Origin: an uncultured Acetatifactor sp.
Lineage (GTDB): Bacteria > Bacillota > Clostridia > Lachnospirales > Lachnospiraceae
Assembly (NCBI GenBank): GCA_910579755.1
Contig: CAJTVB010000042.1
Coordinates: 1 to 21,985 of the forward strand
Reading direction: 5' to 3'
DNA length: 21,985 nt
This document shows, in pieces, positions 1-7,408 of this stretch. Within the stretch, counting starts at the first letter, position 1. Each line of letters starts with the position of its first letter. The notes under the pieces are model-generated. The model was not told the DNA's origin and searched no databases. It saw only the letters and a program-made list of their open reading frames with translations. The position numbers and the translations under genes are program-made.

Positions 1-22
1 GCGGAGCAATTGATTTTTATAA

Positions 23-166
23 TTCTTTAGCATATATCAGTATGCGAAGTATGAGATATTATTTTTAGATATATTTGAAAATGAATCAATAAAGTGTATT
101 GTTTGGAACGCTTTCCGTTCAAATAAAGCAAGCTGTAGAATAGCCGAGAAGTTGGGTGGTAAGTGA
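23..166 (+). pseudogene. Possible C-terminal fragment of a GNAT acetyltransferase
   Basis: The frame ending at the TGA of 164-166 reads ...WNAFRSNKASCRIAEKLGGK. This resembles the C-terminal acetyl-CoA-binding end of GNAT N-acetyltransferases, which typically have an (E/N)NxAS(x)RxAEKLGF pattern. The frame is closed by a TAA at 20-22, so it is not simply the end of a gene entering from the left; it would be a decayed remnant. There is no start codon with a ribosome binding site. The match rests on one short motif, so this is tentative. Confidence 0.35.
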
Positions 167-270
167 GGCTCCCGCGACAGTGGCATATGAGATTAGCAAA
201 ACAATATTTATGAACAAATTTTGTGACAGGAACTGTATGTAAGAAAAAGATTTATTTATGATATATATGT

Positions 271-333
271 AAGATGTATTAAACGAAATGTTTGCGTAAA
301 TTTAGCATTTTTTTCATTTGATACATCTTTTTT
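271..333 (+). terminator. AT-rich hairpin followed by a T run
   Basis: AAGATGTATTAAA at 271-283 pairs with TTTGATACATCTT at 317-329 (13 bp with one G-T), around a 33-nt loop, and six T follow (328-333). It looks like a rho-independent terminator for something reading rightward, but the stem is AT-rich and the loop long. Nothing else is recognisable between about 167 and 363 apart from this structure. Confidence 0.35.
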
Positions 334-387
334 ATTGCCGTTTTGCAAGCTTATTATGATTAAGGGGTCAGGGGATTTTCTCCTGAT

Positions 388-1260
388 GTGGATACCAGTC
401 GAAGCAAGTACAACTTCCATCTGGTCAAACCGTCCGGCAAGTACCGGACAGAGTCAGAGCGGCAGATTGCTGCTGCTGGATGCCGTACCCGAAAAGACAG
501 TATCCGTATGATCGAGGCGTTATTCACTGCCAGCCCGGAGTTCTTCAAAGGGAAGAAACGGGCGGAGATTCGAGTGTTTTTCGAGGAAGCTCTGTGCTTT
601 CTGGAACAGCATCAATCCAAAGCAACAATTATATCTGACGTGGTGCATATGGACGAGAAAACGCCCCATATGCACCTTTGTTTTGGCCCTCTGACTGAGG
701 ACGGCAGGATCAGCGCCAAAGACATTATGGGCAACAAAAAGAAGCTGACTTGGTGGCAGGATGAGTTTTGGAAACACATGGTCAAGAAGTTCCCGGATTT
801 GGAGCGCGGCGAAAGCGCCAGTCTGACCGGGCGCGACTATATCCCTCCCTGCGTGTTTAAGGAGATGACCAGACTGACCAAACAGAAGGACAAACTGGAA
901 GATCTGCTCACCGGAATCAATCCCTTCAATGCCAAAAGCCGGGCGGAGGAAATCTGCAAGATTCTGGATACCTATATTCCCAGCGTGGAGAAGATGGACA
1001 CGCTGCTTCGGAAATATTGCGTGGCTTTTACGAAAACAGCATCCGAAAACAAAAAGCTGAAAACGAAAAATGCCGAACTGGAAGAATCTCTTGCATCGGC
1101 GCAGAAGGTCAGCACCCTAAAGCAGATCGAAGACCTCAAGCTGTGGCGCGACTATGACAGTGCTGTGGCGATTTTGGAACAAATACCGGCAGAAGTTTTG
1201 AGCATCTATGCGCAGAGCAGCCATAGAGGAAAGGAGCGGCCTATTGAGCAAAGTTTATGA
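388..1260 (+). CDS. MobV-family relaxase, N-terminally truncated
   Basis: This 290-residue product matches the MobV/Pre plasmid mobilisation and recombination family, which nicks oriT and pilots DNA during transfer. Visible are the family opening DTSRSKYNFHLVKP and the metal-binding motif HMDEKTPHMH (residues 87-96). A charged C-terminal stretch (about 205-245) looks coiled-coil. The reading frame is open only back to a TAA at 361-363, and homology begins almost at the first codon. The usual first 30 or so residues, which carry the conserved His of the family (His22 in MobM of pMV158), are therefore absent. The start shown is GTG, with no good ribosome binding site. I infer an inactive relaxase left from a mobilisable element. 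The small ORF at 1244 and recombinase debris at 2720 fit a Tn4451-like or similar mobile origin. Confidence 0.8.
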   Translation: MDTSRSKYNFHLVKPSGKYRTESERQIAAAGCRTRKDSIRMIEALFTASPEFFKGKKRAEIRVFFEEALCFLEQHQSKATIISDVVHMDEKTPHMHLCFGPLTEDGRISAKDIMGNKKKLTWWQDEFWKHMVKKFPDLERGESASLTGRDYIPPCVFKEMTRLTKQKDKLEDLLTGINPFNAKSRAEEICKILDTYIPSVEKMDTLLRKYCVAFTKTASENKKLKTKNAELEESLASAQKVSTLKQIEDLKLWRDYDSAVAILEQIPAEVLSIYAQSSHRGKERPIEQSL

Positions 1261-1441
1261 CGATCCGAAATATAATGCGGCATTTGACCGCTGTGTTGAT
1301 GTGATGGCGCGGTTGTTGCAGAAGTACGGGCCGCAGCTGTTGGAGCAGATGCAGGAGACTGCGAAGGATGGCTGCACACGTTCTGCAGTATCAGGAAAGC
1401 AACCCATTCCTGTGTATCAGGAATTTGACAAAGGCGCTTGA
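1244..1441 (+). CDS. Small conserved-looking protein overlapping the relaxase gene
   Basis: This would be a 65-residue protein starting LSKVYDDPKYNAAFDRCV, overlapping the relaxase 3' end by 17 nt. I chose the TTG at 1244 because AGGAAAGGAG (1228-1237) sits just upstream with a 6-nt gap, better than the GTG-type start further up. The middle (VMARLLQKYGPQLLEQMQE) is amphipathic and helical. The last 20 residues look low in structure. I do not recognise a family with a known function. Its position directly behind and overlapping a MobV relaxase suggests an accessory gene of the same element, probably translationally coupled. Without homologues the function is open. Confidence 0.55.
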   Translation: MSKVYDDPKYNAAFDRCVDVMARLLQKYGPQLLEQMQETAKDGCTRSAVSGKQPIPVYQEFDKGA

Positions 1442-1454
1442 TATAAATTGAATT

Positions 1455-1511
1455 TACACGTTGCGTATTTGCTTGGCATATGCCATAATAAATACGCAAC
1501 GTGTATTTTTT
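1455..1511 (+). terminator. Long hairpin with nested palindrome and T tract
   Basis: A perfect 16-bp stem (1455-1470 with 1490-1505) encloses a loop that holds a second perfect 12-nt palindrome, TGGCATATGCCA (1474-1485). Six T follow immediately (1506-1511). It fits a rho-independent terminator closing the relaxase unit. The dyad also lies just upstream of a DNA-binding protein gene at 1531, so it could double as its operator. Confidence 0.7.
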
Positions 1512-1530
1512 GCTTTATGGGGTAAATGAA

Positions 1531-1740
1531 ATGGACTGCAAAGCCAAAATAAAAGAACTGCGGGAAAGCACCGGCATGAACCGTAAGGAATTTTGTAAAT
1601 ATTTTCAGATTCCTTACCGGACTGTAACAGAGTGGGAACTGGATAATCGCCATGCGCCGGAGTACGTACTTCGTCTTTTAGAGTACTATATCCAGCACGA
1701 GATTATTAAAAGGGAGAATATGGAAGATGAATCAGTCTAA
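1531..1740 (+). CDS. Small XRE-like helix-turn-helix protein
   Basis: This is a 69-residue protein, MDCKAKIKELRESTGMNRKE. A helix-turn-helix spans roughly residues 4-45 (IKELRESTGMNRKEFCKYF, then IPYRTVTEWE), followed by a C-terminal helix. The pattern is that of small Cro/XRE-like regulators and antitoxin-like DNA-binding proteins. I chose the internal ATG at 1531 because GGGG (1519-1522) lies upstream and because the codons before it fall in the T tract of the preceding terminator. Its 3' end overlaps the start of the RhuM gene by 14 nt, so the two are almost certainly co-translated. It may autoregulate the pair through the dyad at 1455-1505; that is inference. Confidence 0.75.
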   Translation: MDCKAKIKELRESTGMNRKEFCKYFQIPYRTVTEWELDNRHAPEYVLRLLEYYIQHEIIKRENMEDESV

Positions 1741-2719
1741 TATCATTATGTATACAACCGAGGATGGATTGACGAAAATAGAGGTTACCTTTGATGAAGA
1801 TACCGTATGGTTGTCCTTGGATCAGATGGCGGATTTATTTCAGCGTGACAAGTCAACTATTTCACGACACACAAAAAATATCTTTACGGAGGGCGAACTT
1901 CGGCCAGAAGCAACTGTTGCAAAATTTGCAACAGTTCAAACGGAAGGAAATCGCCAGGTAACCAGAGATATTGATTATTACAATTTGGATGTTATTATCT
2001 CGGTCGGCTATCGGGTAAAGTCGCTGCGTGGTACGCAATTCCGTATCTGGGCAAGCTCTGTTCTGAAGGAATATATGAAGAAAGGGTTCGCTTTAGATGA
2101 TGATCGTTTGAAGCGCTTGGGCGGCGGAAACTATTTTGACGAATTGCTTGCCCGTATCCGAGACATTCGGTCTTCAGAAAAGGTGTTTTGGAGAAAAGTA
2201 CTTGAGATTTATGCAACCAGCATTGATTATGATCCAAGCGCGGAAGTCTCTATTCAGTTCTTTAGGCAGGTACAAAATAAGATGCACTGGGCAGCACACC
2301 AGCATACAGCGGCTGAAATCGTATATCAGCGCGCTGATGCGGAGAAAGAAAATATGGGCCTGACCTCCTGGGAAGGAAAGAGAATTAAGCGATCCGATAC
2401 CGAGATTGCAAAGAACTATTTGACACAGACAGAACTGGATGCACTAAATAAAATTGTATCGGCTTATCTTGATATTGCAGAGGTGCGTGCTTTGGCACAT
2501 GAAACGATGTATATGAAAGATTGGTTAGAGACGATTGACGATTACCTGAAAATGACCAGACGGGATATTTTAACAACAAAGGGTCGTGTAACTCATAAAC
2601 AGACAATTGATAAAGCGCACGCAGAATATGAAAAATATCGAAAAAAGCAGGATGAATTACTTTCTTCTGTTGAGTGTCATTTTATCGAGAGCATTAAGGA
2701 ATTGGAGGCATTGGAGTAA
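1727..2719 (+). CDS. RhuM family protein
   Basis: This is a full-length 330-residue member of the RhuM family, first named in Salmonella pathogenicity island 3 and common in mobile elements and inside type I restriction loci. Residues 26-53 (DTVWLSLDQMADLFQRDKST) form a winged-helix-like DNA-binding segment. Residues 84-121 (YYNLDVIISVGYRVKS onward) are the family core. Residues 189-220 carry AAHQHTAAEIVYQRAD and the MGLTSWEGKRI block typical of the second half. The gene overlaps the upstream HTH gene and ends one base before the recombinase remnant. The biochemical role of RhuM is not established. Its neighbours here (an HTH partner, a type I hsdR remnant downstream) suggest a defence or toxin-antitoxin-like role, which is inference. 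Confidence 0.9.
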   Translation: MNQSNIIMYTTEDGLTKIEVTFDEDTVWLSLDQMADLFQRDKSTISRHTKNIFTEGELRPEATVAKFATVQTEGNRQVTRDIDYYNLDVIISVGYRVKSLRGTQFRIWASSVLKEYMKKGFALDDDRLKRLGGGNYFDELLARIRDIRSSEKVFWRKVLEIYATSIDYDPSAEVSIQFFRQVQNKMHWAAHQHTAAEIVYQRADAEKENMGLTSWEGKRIKRSDTEIAKNYLTQTELDALNKIVSAYLDIAEVRALAHETMYMKDWLETIDDYLKMTRRDILTTKGRVTHKQTIDKAHAEYEKYRKKQDELLSSVECHFIESIKELEALE

Positions 2720-3199
2720 TTGAAAAAAGCGAACAAAATGCTATCTCTACACACGGGTATCTACTTCTATGCAGGTGGACGGATACAGTCTGGATGCTCA
2801 GCGCGACAAGCTGCGGAAATATGCTGAATACGAAGATATGGTAGTAGCCGGTAAACATTCTGACGAAGTCTCTTCCGGCAAGAATATTCAGGGCAGACAT
2901 GAATTTCTGCGGATGTTGCAAGACATTCAGGACTGCAAAGACGGCGTGGAATATGTGCTGGTGTTCAAGCTGTCCCGGTTCGGTCAAAATGCCGCCGATG
3001 TGCTGAACTCTTTGCAGCCGATGCAGGATTTTGGGGTCAACCTGATTTGTGTGGAAGATGGTATTGACAGTTCTAAAGATTCCGGCAAGCTGATGATTTC
3101 TGTCCTTTCTGCGTGGCAGAGATTGAGCGTGAGAATATTCGGAAGCAGACGATGGCCGAACGGGAGCAAAAGGCCCGTGAGGGAAAATGGGGTTCTTAA
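2720..3199 (+). pseudogene. Serine site-specific recombinase, N-terminal remnant with two frameshifts
   Basis: The resolvase-type catalytic domain of a large serine recombinase is readable only by joining three frames. A TTG at 2720 behind GGAG (2713-2716) opens LKKANKML. The frame must then slip near 2742 to give YLYTRVSTSMQVDGYSLDAQ, which carries the catalytic Ser in TRVS. It continues through a readable core to SGKLMISVLSA, and a second one-base slip near 3114 is needed for EIERENIRKQTM. The last frame ends at a TAA at 3197-3199 after about 155 residues. Intact relatives run to about 500 residues or more, so the DNA-binding and zinc-ribbon parts are gone. It presumably once excised the element carrying the MobV gene. 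It is now dead. Confidence 0.85.
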
Positions 3200-3253
3200 T
3201 CATGATTGGGTAGAAACCATGTTTTTTTCTGTTAACTTTTTTATACGCTTATC

Positions 3254-3778
3254 TAGGGAAACACTGATTAATTCAAGTATTTCCTGATAATGTATGATAA
3301 AATATAAGTATCAAACAAAAGGTGGTACGCCCATGAATCAAATGACACTTACAGATATGGAATATTCCAACCGTAAAAAGAAAACCAAACGAGAAGAGTT
3401 TCTCGATGCTATGGATGAAATAATCCCATGGTCTTACTGGGTAGAAATAATCCGCCCATACTATTGGTGCTGCCATGCGGGACGAAATCAAAGATGATGA
3501 GGTGTTATCCAAGATAGAATTCCGAATCAATAAACGTCCATCCAGCCTTAAAACTACTGATGACTTCCAAGGCATTAACTGGGATAAAAAGATGGAGCAT
3601 GATAAGACAGCAGTTCGTTGTAAAGTAGAATACGCATTTCTTGTAGTCAAAAAAACAGATGGGATATGCAAAAGTTGTATATCGTGGAATCGAAAAGAAT
3701 ATGAATCGGTTCCACATGCTGTTTGCCAGTGCCGATCTTATAATGTGCAGCAGGGCTGGTCGAAAACAAGTTACTTGA
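3254..3778 (+). mobile_element. IS5-family insertion sequence remnant, internally deleted, right end lost
   Basis: The left part starts near CTAGGGAAACACTGATTAAT (3253-3272), a plausible terminal repeat, and leads into a transposase start. The right part is the transposase C-terminus, running to a TGA at 3776-3778. No copy of the left-end sequence in inverted form follows the stop. Instead hsdR coding sequence begins at once, so the right end has been lost. The middle of the transposase is missing. The left boundary is inferred from the sequence pattern only. Confidence 0.65.
3333..3778 (+). pseudogene. IS5-family transposase, N- and C-terminal pieces
   Basis: The N-terminal piece starts at ATG 3333 behind AAAGGTGG. 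It contains the IS5-type helix-turn-helix region (residues 1-44, including FLDAMDEIIPWSYWVEIIRP), then runs out of frame and stops at 3497. The C-terminal piece resumes in another frame at about 3463 with IGAAMRDEIKDDEVLSKIEF, then KTAVRCKVEYAFLVVK, the conserved RCKVEHxFxVVK block. A second shift in the A run at 3648-3654 is needed to read GYAKVVYRGIEKNMNRFHML to the stop. The junction is at 3459-3465. The central catalytic part with the first two acidic residues is deleted. The matching piece at 11052-11153 shows that the family occurred at least twice here. Confidence 0.75.
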
Positions 3779-5002
3779 TAGCCGACCTGGCTATTGCGCT
3801 GAAGGGAAATACAAAGATTATCGCGACGACCATTCAGAAATTCCCTTATATCGTGGACAGTGTTTCGGGGTTAAAGAAAAAGAACTTCGCCGTCATCATT
3901 GATGAGGCGCATTCTTCTACAGCCGGTAAGGATATGGCGGCGGTTACACAGTCGCTGGGCGTAGGTGATCAGGAAATCGGTGATGTGGAAGATATAATCA
4001 CCGATGAGATCAGACGCAGCGGCAAGCAGGCGAATGTTTCCATGTTCGCATTTACGGCAACGCCGAAGCCGACTACTATTCAGCTTTTCGGTCATATCAA
4101 TACCAAGGGACAGAGAGAGGCTTTCCATGTTTACTCTATGAAGCAGGCTATTGAAGAAGGCTTTATTCTGGATGTCCTTCAGAACTATACGACATACGAC
4201 ACGTTCTATCAGATCAATAAAGAAATCGAAGAGGATCCGCGCTGCAAGACGGTGGATGCGAAGAGACAGATTGCAAGATTTGTAGAGTTGCACGAGACAA
4301 ATATAGCTCAGCGTGTGGAGGTCATCGTGGAGCACTTCCGCACAACCGTATTACCGGAACTTGGCGGTATGGCAAAGGCTATGGTGGTTACGGCTTCCAG
4401 ACAAGGCGCAGTAAAGTATCGCCAGGCATTTCGTTCGCTTCTACGAGTTCATGCTTCAGGTATCCTGTTTTGAAGATGTGGATCTGCATAAGAAATATAA
4501 TTTCATAACGTACCTGCTTGCGTATATCAATATCAAGCATCCGGGCGGCGGATTTAATCTGGATGGCAAAATCAAGGCAACGAATTTTGTGCAAAAGAAG
4601 GATGAGGAACATACAAAGCCGGATCTGGCAGCTAAGCCTGTGATGAAGCTTCCGACAGCGGAAAGCTTCGGATTGACGGAGGCAAAGGAAGAGCGTCTGT
4701 CGCAGATCATAGCAGAGATCAATAGCAGAACCGGCAGGGCATATGATAATGATGTAGCGGTTAAGGCGATGCTTCAGATCAGGGATATTCTGATGAAGTC
4801 CGAGAGGCTGAAGACAAGCGCGAAGAACAATACTGTCAAAGACTTTGAGTTCTCATATTTTGATGATATAGATGATGCTCTGATTGAAGGTCTGTCGCAA
4901 AATCAGGATTTCTTCTCATTACTTCTGTCGAATGATGAGATCAAAAAGCAGGTGCTTGGTATCTTTACCGAAGAGATATACAAGAGTCTGAGAAATGCAT
5001 AG
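3776..5002 (+). pseudogene. hsdR: Type I restriction enzyme R subunit (hsdR), 5' and internal deletions
   Basis: HsdR is the motor and nuclease subunit of type I restriction-modification. What remains begins inside the helicase domain at about LIADLAIALKGNTKIIATTI. It includes the DEAH box in FAVIIDEAHSS (about 3883-3915) and motif III AFTATPKPTT. At 4426-4432 the frame breaks. The frame that continues reads HFVRFYEFMLQVSCFEDVDL and runs to the proper C-terminus, EEIYKSLRNA. The nuclease domain, Walker A, later helicase motifs V and VI and roughly 200 further residues are missing. The 5' side is fused to the IS5 remnant. The last part could be translated alone from 4451, but it has no catalytic content. 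No hsdM or hsdS is present in the window. Its stop lies 12 bases before mcrB. Confidence 0.85.
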
Positions 5003-5014
5003 GAGGGATAAACC

Positions 5015-7408
5015 ATGTTTGACAAGTTTCGTTTGAAGGATGCGCTGGTACAGTACAAAAAGGATTTCGTTACCATGCAGTGGGGTAATGAAAAGTATAA
5101 GTGGGAAGCGGTGAAGTGCTTCCAGGATAACTGGGATGTTAATGCCGAGGATTTTGCCGATATGCTGAACCGCTCTTTGGCAAAGACTTTCAATCTGCTG
5201 GCTTCCATGAATAACTTCCCGGCACGAATGATCACGGGATTTGCTAGAACAGCACCGGAAGAAGTCCGGTCAATGTTTATCGCTCTTTTTGATGAGACGA
5301 AGGATGTATATGAGCGTATTGAGTCGTTCAAAATGCAGTCTTCCATCATGTTGGAGAAATACGGAAATGGAGCCGGACAGCATTACCAGTATGAGAACGC
5401 TATCAGCACATATCTGTGGTTACGCTATCCGGACAAGTATTATATATATAAGTTAGGTGAGGTAAAAACCGTTGCTGATGAACTGGAAAGCGATTACCGG
5501 TTCAAAAAGGGTGCCTATGCGGATAATATCAGGAACTTCTATAAGTTCTACGATGAAATCTGTGAAGAATTGAAGCTGGAAACAGAGCTTGTGAATCTCT
5601 TTAAGAGCCAGCTGACGGATTCCTGTTACCCTGATCCAGAGCTTAAAACGCTTACTTTTGACGTGGGATTCTATATCAGCCGCTACTATTCGCAGAACAG
5701 CGGCGTAGTGGGCCAGTCGGAATGGTTTCCGACAGATTATGATCCGGGCTTTGCAGAGGATGATTGGATTGCGCTGTTAAGCGACAGGGAAATATTTACG
5801 ACAAGCAGCCTTGAAATCATGAAGCGCATGAAGGACTATGGCGGTGAGGCGACCTGCACACAGCTTGCCGTGAAGTACGGCGAGACAAAGAACTTCTATA
5901 ATACGGGTTCATCTTCTCTTGCCAAGAGAATTGTGGAGAAGACCGGATGTCCGGTAATGCAGGGTGATACTGAAAATTCAAAATGGTGGCCTGTTTTGTA
6001 TTTGGGAAGATCCGCAAACAAGGACGAAGAGGGAAGCTATGTCTGGAAAATTAGGGATGAGCTTTCCAAGGCTCTTGATCAGATTGATCTTAGCGAGATT
6101 AACTTATTTGTCCAGGCGGAACCGGGAGAGGAAAATCACGGTTTCTGGTGGCTGAATGCCAATCCGAAGATTTGGAGCTTTTCCGATATGGCTGTGGGAG
6201 AATCACAGTCATACACTTTGTATAATGACGCCGGAAATAAGAGGCGTGTGTTCCAAAATTTCCTTGATGCCAAGGTCGGGGATATGATAATCGGCTATGA
6301 ATCCAATCCAGTAAAGCAGATTGTGGCGATTGGAAGGATAAGTACGGAACAGGACGGTGAAAAGTTATTCTTTGAGAAGTTGGAAGGACTTGCGTCTCCG
6401 ATAGATTATCAGGTGCTTAAGAGTTACCCGGAACTGGAAAAGATGGAGTTTTTCGTCAATCCGAATGGCAGTCTGTTTAAGTTGACCAGGGGCGAATATG
6501 ATTTCATCATCGATCTGATCCGGGAGGGTAATCCGGTCCGCAGTGAAGCGGCTATTGATTCGTATTCCAAAGAAGAGTTTCTCGATGAAGTCTATATGAA
6601 AGAGCAGAAATACGAGGAACTTGCAGCCGTTCTCAGGAACAAGAAGAATATTATCCTTCAAGGCGCTCCTGGCGTTGGAAAGACCTTCTCCGCAAACAGA
6701 CTGGCGTATGCCGTGATGAAGGAAAAGGATGATGACCGTATCGAGTTCGTGCAGTTCCATCAGAATTATTCCTACGAAGATTTTGTTATGGGATACAAGC
6801 CGGTAGAGGATGGTTTTGAACTGAAATATGGTGTGTTCTACCGTTTCTGTCAGAAGGCGGTCAACCATCCGGACAAGGATTATTTCTTCATCATCGATGA
6901 GATCAACCGCGGAAATCTCAGTAAGATTTTCGGTGAGCTGTTGATGCTGATTGAGAAGGATTATCGCGGAAAGAAGATCACACTGGCCTATAATGGTCTT
7001 TCGTTTACTGTACCGGAAAATCTCTATATCATCGGAATGATGAATACGGCTGACCGTAGCCTTGCAATGATTGACTATGCTCTGCGCCGCCGTTTCAGCT
7101 TCTTTGATATGGAGCCTGGATTTGACTCTGACGGATTTATCCAGTATCAGAAGAATCTCAACAGTGACACATTGAATGAACTGATCCTGAAGGTTAAGGA
7201 TCTGAATAACGAGATAAAGAAGGATAAGTCCCTTGGAGCCGGATTCTGTATCGGTCACAGCTATTTTTGCGGAAAAGATGTATGCACGGATGAATGGCTT
7301 CACGAGGTGGTGAATTATGACATTCTTCCTATGCTCAGGGAATACTGGTTCGATGAGCCGGATAAAGTTACACGCTGGGATAATATCCTTCAGGGAGTAT
7401 TTCAATGA
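5015..7408 (+). CDS. mcrB: McrB-type AAA+ GTPase with EVE-like domain
   Basis: This is the 797-residue motor and recognition subunit of an McrBC-type modification-dependent restriction system, which cuts DNA with modified bases using NTP-driven translocation. The long N-terminal part (1-365) is unclassified. Residues about 374-500 (HGFWWLNANPKIWSF onward, VGDMIIGYES, IVAIGRI) look like an EVE/PUA-like domain, which flips out modified bases. The AAA+ domain follows: Walker A GAPGVGKT (550-557), Walker B FFIIDEINRGN (624-634), the McrB signature MMNTADRS (675-682) and RRRF (691-694). It starts at ATG 5015 with AGGAGGG upstream. Its TGA overlaps the mcrC ATG, so the two form one operon. The reading frame is intact. 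The specificity for a given modified base cannot be read from sequence. Confidence 0.9.
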   Translation: MFDKFRLKDALVQYKKDFVTMQWGNEKYKWEAVKCFQDNWDVNAEDFADMLNRSLAKTFNLLASMNNFPARMITGFARTAPEEVRSMFIALFDETKDVYERIESFKMQSSIMLEKYGNGAGQHYQYENAISTYLWLRYPDKYYIYKLGEVKTVADELESDYRFKKGAYADNIRNFYKFYDEICEELKLETELVNLFKSQLTDSCYPDPELKTLTFDVGFYISRYYSQNSGVVGQSEWFPTDYDPGFAEDDWIALLSDREIFTTSSLEIMKRMKDYGGEATCTQLAVKYGETKNFYNTGSSSLAKRIVEKTGCPVMQGDTENSKWWPVLYLGRSANKDEEGSYVWKIRDELSKALDQIDLSEINLFVQAEPGEENHGFWWLNANPKIWSFSDMAVGESQSYTLYNDAGNKRRVFQNFLDAKVGDMIIGYESNPVKQIVAIGRISTEQDGEKLFFEKLEGLASPIDYQVLKSYPELEKMEFFVNPNGSLFKLTRGEYDFIIDLIREGNPVRSEAAIDSYSKEEFLDEVYMKEQKYEELAAVLRNKKNIILQGAPGVGKTFSANRLAYAVMKEKDDDRIEFVQFHQNYSYEDFVMGYKPVEDGFELKYGVFYRFCQKAVNHPDKDYFFIIDEINRGNLSKIFGELLMLIEKDYRGKKITLAYNGLSFTVPENLYIIGMMNTADRSLAMIDYALRRRFSFFDMEPGFDSDGFIQYQKNLNSDTLNELILKVKDLNNEIKKDKSLGAGFCIGHSYFCGKDVCTDEWLHEVVNYDILPMLREYWFDEPDKVTRWDNILQGVFQ

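Noticed and set aside
6365..7405. 346-codon minus-strand frame opposite mcrB
   Set aside because: It lies entirely opposite the AAA+ domain, with no family match.
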